Source: Dirofilaria immitis
Taxonomy: Eukaryota > Nematoda > Chromadorea > Rhabditida > Onchocercidae
Length of the DNA stretch: 15,549 nucleotides
Assembly (NCBI GenBank): GCA_024305405.1
Contig: JAKNDB010000024.1
Coordinates: forward strand, 1-15,549
Direction: 5' to 3'
In this document: piece after piece, positions 8,818 to 15,549 of the stretch
How positions within the stretch are numbered: the stretch's first letter is position 1
Layout of the letters: every line of letters begins with the position of its first letter
Program-made: the position numbers and the translations under genes
Notes under the pieces: generated by a model
What the model saw: only the letters and a program-made list of their open reading frames with translations
The model's database searches: none
What the model was told of the DNA's origin: nothing

Positions 8818-8982
8818 GATATGGAGGAAACATTACAGTAAAATTAAAAGGGGAGATTAGCGTGGAAAAATAAGCGTTTAAACATAAAGATGTGGACTGG
8901 GATATGGAGGAAACATTACAGTACGATTAAAAGAGGGATTAGCATGGGAAAATAAGCGTTTAAACAAAAGGATGTAGATTGG
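8818..8982 (-). repeat. Two-copy 83-bp tandem repeat in LTR B
   Basis: Units 8818-8900 and 8901-8982 both begin with gatatggaggaaacattaca and end with a tgga/tagattgg-like stretch, with several mismatches. They lie upstream of the LTR TATA box, where U3 enhancer repeats occur in many LTRs. Confidence 0.88.
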
Positions 8983-9142
8983 TTAGATAACAACAAAAAC
9001 GTGTGAAAAAACAATTTTAAGGAATGTGGATATGACTGGGATGATTCATAGTTTCATGAGCATTAATTTACAGTGAGTAATCTATTTGCTTATTTGTTTA
9101 CATTAAGAAATTTATCTAATTATGTAATTGTATGTTGGAGTT

Positions 9143-9162
9143 TCGCGAATCAGCGTTCGCGA
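9143..9162 (-). promoter_or_regulatory. GC-rich hairpin at the 5' end of LTR B
   Basis: Perfect 7-bp inverted repeat TCGCGAA/TTCGCGA with a 6-base loop, two bases inside the LTR terminus. A similar but not identical hairpin is at the same place in LTR A. Confidence 0.7.
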
Positions 9163-9257
9163 CAAATACCGCCAGTGTTTTTAATGGATTGGATTTGTTG
9201 TTGTTCAGCTTACTGTGGTTCGCTGAGGTAAATTGAGTTTGAGTTGTGTATCATATC

Positions 9258-9274
9258 ATATATATATATATATA
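9258..9274 (+). repeat. (TA)n microsatellite in LTR A
   Basis: Short alternating AT run following a tcatatcat repeat. Confidence 0.8.
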
Positions 9275-9676
9275 GGTCACATATCAATTATATTAAAAAT
9301 AATTGCTTTCATTATGCTTTTATATTAATCAGGTCTACTACCCGATAACTTGCGTATATGCTAGACTCCTTGTCCGTGTTTCAAGACGGGTAGATAGGTA
9401 ATTAACGTTCACATTGAGATGTAACCTTATATACATATAATATGAATTTGAGCTGTGATGAATTGAATTGAAGAATTTGGACAAAGATGTGAATTTTAGA
9501 TAAATATTATGAGCGATTGCTAACAAAGGCATTTCCGTGAGAATGAGCTCAGGTAAAAACAAAAACAAAAAAACGGCGCTGGAATCTAAGAAATGTAAAG
9601 TTGGTTAAATGATTCATAACATCGTTGACATTTATTTACAGCGAAAAATTCATTTAATGTTCATTTAGTCGGGGTC

Positions 9677-9696
9677 TCGCGAATGCGAATTCGCGA
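9677..9696 (-). promoter_or_regulatory. GC-rich hairpin at the 5' end of LTR A
   Basis: Perfect 8-bp inverted repeat TCGCGAAT/ATTCGCGA with a 4-base loop, in strongly AT-rich surroundings and two bases from the LTR end. Confidence 0.7.
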
Positions 9697-9776
9697 CAAG
9701 GACTAGACATACGTTCACATAGAAATATGTTCTGGATATTATGCATAGACGTGCATGTAAGGAGAATTATACGCAA

Positions 9777-9780
<4 letters not shown>

Positions 9781-9809
<29 letters not shown>
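9781..9809 (+). repeat. (TA)n microsatellite, right arm
   Basis: About 29 bases of alternating AT, expanded against about 11 bases in the left arm. It is the largest single length difference seen between the arms. Confidence 0.92.
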
Positions 9810-9816
<7 letters not shown>

Positions 9817-9879
9817 CGGAATAGCTGAATTGTTTTTACATTCATGATAACTTTGAGATATACTGTGGTTATAACTTAC

Positions 9880-9957
9880 ATGCACTGCAGTAGCAGTTAT
9901 ATGATCTTTCGTTTGACTTGATAACACCAGTGATAGCAAAATTTGAAAACGAAATAC
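9880..9957 (-). CDS. nth: Endonuclease III homologue (NTH), LSSQTKD exon (right copy)
   Basis: Same 26-codon exon as 5571-5648, with identical predicted protein (LLSLVLSSQTKD core) and the same gtaagt donor. It reads toward the retroelement. About 180 bp further on, the arm ends at the LTR terminus, so the remaining exons for the helix-hairpin-helix and iron-sulphur cluster are lost or lie elsewhere. Confidence 0.85.
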
Positions 9958-10310
9958 CTCAAAATTAAACAAAATAAAAAAAATATTCCAAAAGCATTGT
10001 CATAATTCGAAGTTCATATAACATATTATTTTGAGAATAATTCCTGAAATTTTAAGAAAACAAAAAAAACTTAATTTTATATTCATCTTAACGAATTTCA
10101 AAATTGTTTTTAAAACAAACTCATCAATGACAATGTCTGACAAGACAACATGCTACAAATGATATGCGTTTAATTCGTATAAAAAAAAAGAAAAAAATTG
10201 CTACATAAACTTATGAAGCAGTCGTTCCTTTTTCATCGCGCACATATCCCAATGAAAACATCAGCATCACGTACTAAAATAACATACCGTGAGAACATCA
10301 ACTATTATAC

Positions 10311-10438
10311 CTTCGGTTCAGCAAGTGCATCAGCCAGCATATGACAATCCATACTATTCACCGGAGCATTGCGATTATTTCTCATTTGCTTGATATTTTC
10401 TAAATGTTTCATCCATAAAGCACTTGACTCAATTCCTT
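10311..10438 (-). CDS. nth: Endonuclease III homologue (NTH), exon with N-terminal core (right copy)
   Basis: 128-nt counterpart of 5092-5219. It encodes LWMKHLENIKQMRNNRNAP and ends ALAEPK at a GT donor. In this copy the frame is open upstream through the attttag acceptor to an ATG at 10505 because of small indels, but that extension is probably intron read-through. The candidate N-terminal exon further upstream (to about 10572) is frameshifted by one extra A. Confidence 0.8.
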
Positions 10439-10572
10439 CTAAAATATGCAATCGTAATTTATAAAAGTTATATGATAAATGAAAGAAAATGCCGTTTTTC
10501 ATCAAATTTATTGTTGTCCGAGTTTTTTTATTGGTGTTGTCATTATCCGAAATATATCCTCAAAACGACTCA

Positions 10573-13029
10573 TCCTCTTGTTATGAAAAATAAATTGAAA
10601 TTCATTCACTGAAATGTAAGTTGAACTGCATGATAATGAAACATAATTTAAGATCACAGACAAAGATAAATAAACAATCCGATAAACAAAATAAAAATGT
10701 TCAATTGAATGGCGAATTTTCATTACGATCACTGTCATAATCTAACACATGAATAAGTTGGAAAAGCTACAACGATGTATGTGTATTTAGGTGAAGTATA
10801 CCTATCTGTTGCTAGGTCACGATTCAACCTACAAGCTTTTTTTTTCTTAAGGTTGAAGTCACTCCAGTGGAAACCAAATTAGCAGAAGTGAAGGATATAT
10901 TCAGTTTGTTAAAGATATTGAATAAATTAAAACATTTGAAAAGGACTGGATGGATAAAATTTAATGTTAGTTAAATTTGGATTTTTGAGTTTTTCATGAT
11001 TTTATCAATTTCTCTGATATATTTTCGCCATTTTTTAAAATTAAAAATAGCTATTATTTTTATTGAATTGATTCCAGAAACAAGAATAATAATTGGTTAG
11101 ACAGAAATATCGCAGTTCTGCTTAATCCTTCTAATATCTGTAATTATAAATTGAATGAATTGTTTAGCTACTTTCTTTCCGGATATTTAGATTCCAGAAC
11201 CAAAAACAAGGTAGCTTGTAATATGTATCGTTCTTTTTGGACATTTTTGGACATCTAAAGAAATTTTTCTATTTGCCGATGGTTATTCACGAATGGAAAA
11301 ATTTTTGCTGATCAATTCTAATCATTGTTAAATCATATTCGATATTTCGGACACATAATAAAATGTAGCAAGATTAATGTGTTTGATATTGTTTAGTGAA
11401 ATAAATATTTCTGTTATGCCTTTCTGGTATAATGAATTCGTTCACTGTGGTTAATGATACAATTGTTTATATCTTAGCGACAAATATATTCAATTTGTAA
11501 ACATGGAAGTTTTTTCTCTAAAAATTTTTCTGAATTAACTGTCGGAAAATATGAAGTAAGTTTCGATCAATATTCTGACTGATTAATTCAAATCGTTTGT
11601 TTTTTGATGTGCTGATTTATGTGTACAATATAGAGAACGTTTGTTTCTTATCTATTGGTTTATGTGCATAATATGCAGTACATATCTTATATTGTAATTC
11701 CGTTTCTACGTCTGCATATTATAAGCTTTTCGCACCTCAAAAGATATTTATTAACCTTATACTGACCCTCCATGACTGATCCGCCAACATTCTGCAGTCA
11801 TGTAATCGTTATCCCTTTTTCTATCTATATATTTATTGTGCTATTTTATAAGATCAATTTTCCGTTAATAATATACCTATATTTTATTGTGCTAGATAAA
11901 CGGTTCTATCAACAAATTCCGATATCTTCTAATTTTGAAATACTTATTAACTTTAAAATAAGCTTCTTTGATTATTATGAATTTTAACTGTTCCTTTAAT
12001 GTTTCACTATATTATTCAAGTGAAATCTGATTCCATTCTAACTTTCTGTTTCGTGTTTTGAGACGATCGTAATAATTCTACACTTTGCCAAACTGATATT
12101 GATCCATTGAATTTGATTTATGTTTCCTTTGACTTTTTTAATGCATGATCATTATTAGTAAAAATTAGATTCGGCAAAAACATGAATATGCGTCCGATGA
12201 TGCCTCAAAGTGAAAGATAGGAAAACCAACGAAAAAATTATTATTAGCAACTTTAAAGAAAGTCATCTTCTGGCTATTGAAATTTATTCGATTTATTGCA
12301 ATGAAATAGAATTATATGATTTCTTCTTTCGAAAGACACACTTTACATTTCTGAAGACAAGAGAACTTCAAAAATGAGAATTCTTTGAAAATATTTAACT
12401 CCTTATGGCAATTCCAATTAATATAACTGTACTAAAAAAAAAAAAAGAAAAGAAAAATAATAAATCAAACTAGTATTATTGTCCTTTTGAAGATCTGGCA
12501 TTTAGAGACAATAAAATATAATAAAACGCTACGCTTTTAAATATGGAACTCGCTTGTCCAATAATTAAAATCGCCTATCATTAAGACAGTTTCAGTTAAG
12601 AATTTTTCCTATCATAAAAGAAATGAATTCAACTGCCAACTAAACTATCCGAGCAAATTCAATAAACTAAAAAAACTGAATTGCTCGTTCTCTCACTATT
12701 TCTTTTCCTTTTTTTTTTTTTTTTTTTAAAGCTACGAACACAAATTCTCATTAATTCAATAGACTAATAATTCTACCGTATACAGCTGCTTACATTTCGA
12801 GCACTGCTGGATCTATGCTATTGTTTATAATAGTGCTTGTTTTCGTAGAAGTTCTGATGCAGTGCAGCTATTCTTTGAAAATTCATTTCTCCGAAGAAAT
12901 TCATTTACCAAATACCGTCAACAATGATATTGTATTCATCAAATGATCAAGCTGTACTAACAAACTTTCTTTCATATTTAAGGAGAATGATCAAGGGTTC
13001 TGCAATATTGGGAAAACACAAACGTCATC
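10573..13029. other. Non-coding middle of the right arm
   Basis: Reverse complement of the left-arm middle, holding the region between the divergent gene fragments. It has only chance ORFs. It includes a 19-base T run (12709-12727) and an A-rich run near 12435. The same reading in both arms gives no added evidence for coding, as substitutions and indels fall without regard to frame. Confidence 0.6.
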
Positions 13030-13089
13030 ATGCTTCGGATCATTACCTTATCGACAATATCTGCCTTCTTGGTTAATTCCGCTCTCGCC
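13030..13089 (+). CDS. Signal-peptide exon of the cathepsin L-like gene (right copy)
   Basis: ATG at 13030 opens [20 protein letters not shown], a hydrophobic 20-residue leader ending in a standard ALA cleavage context, directly followed by a gtaaac donor. The frame can also run on 16 codons beyond the donor to a stop. The start was chosen because no earlier in-frame ATG gives a better leader. Confidence 0.55.
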
Positions 13090-15390
13090 GTAAACGAGTT
13101 AGTTTCTTTCATCTTCATAGAACAATTTGTGCGAAATTGAACAGTTTCTACTACAATTATATTCATGAAGAAATTTTGTCTTGGTAAAAGAGTCGACGAA
13201 AATAACACAGATATCGCTTCTTATATTTGCTTGATCATTTGTGACTTGGCTAACATTGACAAATATACTGTATGCAATTTATTCATGTTATTTTATGCAT
13301 ACCGAAAGATTTATGCATATAATGGGTTTAATACTACATGAACGTATGATTATATCAAGAAATTACCAGAAGATCCGATAGTTTATAATCAGTTCATTTA
13401 TAAGATTATAAAAAATCAAATATATAAAAAAAATCATTTTTCAGCGAAATACAACAGTTGAGAGAAATTATAGAAACATTTGATAAAGATTACAAGAAGG
13501 GAATATGACTAGACTTACATCTGATTTCAAGAATGCACTGGAAGAATATGGCGATGGTTTCGTTTTCGTTTTTGTCATCTTGTATTCGAAATTTTGGATT
13601 AAATAGAGGATTTTGGTTAAATTCATTGAGCAAAATTCTTACATAAAAAATAAAATTTAAAAATTGTTTATTTTCAGGAAAAGGAAGGTGAGTACGATAC
13701 TGTTTCATTGAGTATCACATGATTCATAACAGTTGACACCGATCAAATATATATATGATAACTTAGGAACTGCCTATTTTCGATGCTTTTCGGTTGCAAT
13801 TTTCATTTTTCCTCTTTTCCTGTTCGGTGAATTAAAATATTCAGATAATCAGTTATCCGTATAAAATTTCAGATTATTCAAATTTAAAAAATTTTCAGTT
13901 GAATATTTATTGATTTAATTAATTGACAGGAACAGATTCTTCAATTCATGAAATCTTCTTTTCTTAATATCATAAAAATGTGAACGTTATTGCTATATCT
14001 GCCCTCCAACCTTTTTCTTTGAATCTGTGCAAAGAAAGTTTTTAATATCATAAAATAGTAAAACTCCTACTGTTGTTTATCAATTTTGATTTAATCGCTA
14101 TGTACCTCCAAGTCTATCTATGTGCTCTGGGAGTTGAGTAACCCTGCGATATCTAAATTGACTTCATTGATTAGCTCCGATTGAAAGAGGAAACTCAATT
14201 ATAAAGTTTCCCGAAGGTGATAATATTAAAGCTTATATACAAACTATTAGGCGTTCTGATGATGGGCATCAAATTATTCTTTCTAGGGCCCATGAAGGTT
14301 TTTTAGAAGCATTGCTAGATCAAGAGACATCCTGCGCTAAAATTTGGCATGGAAGTGTTAAATTCTTCTTTGCCACACATAAGTAGTATTATGCTCAATA
14401 CTGCAAATGGAGTAGTTGGAATTTTCAAATCACGCATTGGTTTTTTTAAGCATAAGAAAATATTTTTATACTACAAGATGGTAAACTAGTTAGGCTTGCT
14501 ATAATAATGCAACCACTACAATGTGTCAATATTTCATCCTATTATTTCAATAGGTTTAAAATGAATTAAAAATTTTTTAAAATTGTGAAAAATTAGAGTA
14601 GCAAAGTTTGTTAGATCCATTTATGTTCAAAACTATTAATTATTTCTAAACTGTGTTTTGTAAAATTTACAAATAAAAACTTGTTCATAGAAAATTAATT
14701 TTGGGCTAATGAAAATTTATGAAAAATAAATTCTATTTAAAATATATTATAAGCTTTAGCCTGAAATCAACCGTTGTGCAATCTTTCCTCAAAAAAATGG
14801 AAGATAATGGTGAGCAAAAAGCGATGGAGAAATTAGAAACCGAGTGGAAAGATTACGTAACATCTCTCGGTACAATTTTCCTTCATATTTTTATATTTTA
14901 GAGAATAACATTAATTGATTTTTTCATTCCATTTTTGGCGAATAATTTCTACTATTTACAGGTAAGCATTACGATACAGAAGAGAATAATTTAAGAATGG
15001 CAATATTTGAAGGCAATGAATTAATGACGGAAGAGACAAATAGAAAATATAAAGAAGGCTTGATTACCTATACAACCGCCCTGAATGAGTTTGCTGATTT
15101 GGTAAGCAGTGTTACCTAAAATATTCCAATATGAGATTTATTACCGTAAACGCTATCTACTTAAACAGTACATTCTCAATGGTTTTACGGAAATTCATTT
15201 TAATCGGGCATTACTTTGTTCTAGACCGATGAAGAATTCAACCTAATGAATGGATATCGTGCCACCAATAAAACTAAAGGAAGGGGCTCGCTGAGGTTCA
15301 GGTCAGCTTTATAAATACAACCCGAGAGATCGGTTGCCGCGAGAAGTTGATTGGAGAAATAAAGGTGTTATCACGCCCATTAAAAATCAG
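13030..15390 (+). CDS. Cathepsin L-like cysteine protease, 5' part (right copy)
   Basis: Mirror copy of the left gene. Exons are 13030-13089 (signal peptide), 13445-13556 (pro-region extension), 14760-14869 and 14962-15101 (I29 inhibitor domain), and 15225-15390 (pro/mature junction). Exons 14760-14869 and 14962-15101 are open. 13445-13556 lacks one A in DYKEG and 15225-15390 has one extra G in the linker, so both are frameshifted where the left copy is intact. The exon with the catalytic Cys is beyond the window. If the frameshifts are real this is a pseudogene. If they are consensus errors, both arms may carry working copies. Confidence 0.8.
13445..13556 (+). CDS. Pro-region extension exon, cathepsin L-like (right copy, frameshifted)
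   Basis: Begins [17 protein letters not shown] after ttttcag. One A is missing against the left copy in the run that encodes KEG, so the frame hits a TGA shortly after. The second half ([13 protein letters not shown]) is readable only in another frame. Confidence 0.6.
14177..14386 (+). pseudogene. nusA: NusA-like S1-domain fragment, probable Wolbachia-derived insertion (right copy)
   Basis: Same 210-bp open stretch as 1144-1353, in the sense orientation within the protease intron. Readable elements are [20 protein letters not shown], then [19 protein letters not shown]. Just upstream, a stop-containing frame reads LAPIERG, as if the NusA S1 domain once extended further. The stop is TAG at 14384-14386. 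The presence in both arms shows the insertion predates the inverted duplication. Confidence 0.55.
14760..14869 (+). CDS. Inhibitor-domain exon 1, cathepsin L-like (right copy, frame intact)
   Basis: After a ctttag acceptor it reads [20 protein letters not shown], then [14 protein letters not shown], ending in phase 1 at a GT donor. The KKM...KAMEK..TEW pattern resembles the start of the filarial cathepsin L inhibitor domain. The acceptor phase does not fit the previous exon's apparent donor, so the 5' limit may be different. Confidence 0.7.
14962..15101 (+). CDS. Inhibitor-domain exon 2, cathepsin L-like (right copy)
   Basis: 140 nt, phase 1 in and phase 0 out, identical in reading to the left exon. 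It encodes [20 protein letters not shown] through [20 protein letters not shown], the core of the I29 inhibitor that blocks the active-site cleft until processing. Confidence 0.82.
15225..15390 (+). CDS. Pro/mature junction exon, cathepsin L-like (right copy, frameshifted)
   Basis: Begins [20 protein letters not shown]. It then has four Gs where the left copy has three, so the frame runs to a TAA within the linker. The mature start [11 protein letters not shown] is still encoded in the shifted frame. One silent-class difference in the left copy's frame lies next to the insertion (G/A). It ends at a GT donor after AATCAG. Confidence 0.78.
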
Positions 15391-15489
15391 GTTAATGAAA
15401 TTTTACTTAATACAATTTCTTACGCCTTTTTATACTAAATTACTCCTCATTGCCATATAATCTAATTCGGAAGTCTAAAACAGCTCTAC

Positions 15490-15519
15490 TCAGATTTCTT
15501 CAGTAATTCAGAAATCTGA
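15490..15519 (+). repeat. Small hairpin in the protease intron, right arm
   Basis: Mirror of the hairpin at 12-41, with both 10-bp stems preserved exactly. Confidence 0.75.
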
Positions 15520-15549
15520 AGATTATATGCATAAGTTAAGTCATCAACT

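Larger units (their letters stand above)
8651..9164 (-). repeat. LTR unit B of the BEL/Pao element
   Basis: On the minus strand it begins TGTCGCGAACG and ends CCCAACA, giving TG...CA ends and a length of 514 bp. It contains a TATAAA (8765-8772) and an AATAAA (8712-8717) in the expected order, and adjoins the primer-binding region. Its start shares a GC-rich hairpin and further patches with LTR unit A. No matching 3' LTR exists in the window, so the boundaries rest on termini and context. Confidence 0.65.
5964..9698 (-). mobile_element. Degenerate BEL/Pao LTR retrotransposon
   Basis: Minus-strand element occupying the spacer of the inverted repeat. In its own direction it shows LTR units, a primer-binding region, gag, a zinc-knuckle remnant, reverse transcriptase palm, the YYPLGHLIP connection typical of BEL/Pao polyproteins, and RNase H. 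Sequence between the knuckle and the reverse transcriptase palm (protease, fingers) is missing, and nothing remains after RNase H (integrase, 3' LTR). Frames are broken many times. It interrupts the continuity of the two arms and its LTR terminus lies at the right-arm breakpoint. Confidence 0.85.
9176..9698 (-). repeat. LTR unit A, adjoining LTR B
   Basis: On the minus strand it begins TGTCGCGAATTCGC and ends TTAAAAACA, 523 bp, then an 11-bp CTGGCGGTATT that resembles the start of the primer-binding region, then LTR B. Its first 110 bases or so align in patches with LTR B (for example CTGTAAAT-AATG and ATGAATCAT); the rest differs. It contains a possible TATA box (TATAAAAGC, 9317-9325). It seems to be an LTR of a related subfamily, split from its own internal region. 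Confidence 0.55.
9702..15530 (-). repeat. Right arm of the giant inverted repeat
   Basis: Reverse-complement copy of the left arm. The inner end lies at about 9702, four bases from the terminus of an LTR (9698). The outer matched end is 15530; the last 19 bases (15531-15549) have no partner because the left arm runs off the window. It carries NTH exons on the minus strand and cathepsin L-like exons on the plus strand. Confidence 0.97.

Noticed and set aside
9654..9845. ORF rich in Tyr-Ile repeats
   Set aside because: Made by translation of the (TA)n microsatellite across the arm/LTR boundary.
5571..9957. NTH exons on both sides as one gene with exons spanning the spacer
   Set aside because: They are the same exons in opposite orientation, so they cannot be joined in one transcript.
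12978..13208. Minus-strand ORF of 76 codons
   Set aside because: Shadow of the signal-peptide exon and its intron on the opposite strand.
1..15549. CRISPR array, bacterial operon or phage origin
   Set aside because: No regularly spaced repeats and no bacterial gene layout. Introns and a BEL/Pao element show a eukaryotic genome.

Overview
The window looks like nuclear DNA of a nematode, most likely a filarial one. It is AT-rich, its genes are split by short GT-AG introns, it carries a degenerate BEL/Pao LTR retrotransposon of a type common in nematodes, and its outer gene encodes a cathepsin L pro-region resembling the long form of filarial worms. An intron holds a stretch that reads like the S1 domain of alphaproteobacterial NusA, which would fit an old Wolbachia-to-nucleus transfer. 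No species can be named from sequence alone.

The dominant feature is a very large inverted repeat. Bases 1-5807 are the reverse complement of about 9702-15530, so nearly the whole window is two arms of about 5.8 kb around a 3.9 kb centre. The arms are nearly identical; differences are scattered transitions and one-base indels, mostly in homopolymers, plus one (TA)n length change. Each arm has two divergent gene fragments: a cathepsin L-like cysteine protease reading outward (minus strand on the left, plus strand on the right) and an endonuclease III (NTH) homologue reading inward. Between them lies about 2.3 kb with no recognisable coding sequence. The NusA-like piece sits inside a protease intron, in the sense orientation.

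Both genes are cut short. The protease exons stop at the first mature-domain exon near the window edge, before the active-site cysteine. The NTH exons stop at the inner arm breakpoints, so both NTH copies lack the rest of the gene in this window. Neither protease copy is intact here: different exons carry one-base frameshifts in the two arms.

The centre (about 5964-9698) is a minus-strand BEL/Pao element. From its 5' side it has two LTR-like units head to tail (9176-9698 and 8651-9164), a primer-binding region, a broken gag, a zinc-knuckle remnant, part of reverse transcriptase, a connection region and RNase H. It then ends without integrase or a 3' LTR. A third copy of an NTH intron fragment (6814-7097) is inserted in the reverse transcriptase region and flanked by a 79-bp direct duplication of that coding sequence. 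The right arm stops within about 4 bp of an LTR terminus, which ties the inverted repeat to the retroelement, or to an assembly path through it. No novel multi-gene system is visible; the interest is structural.
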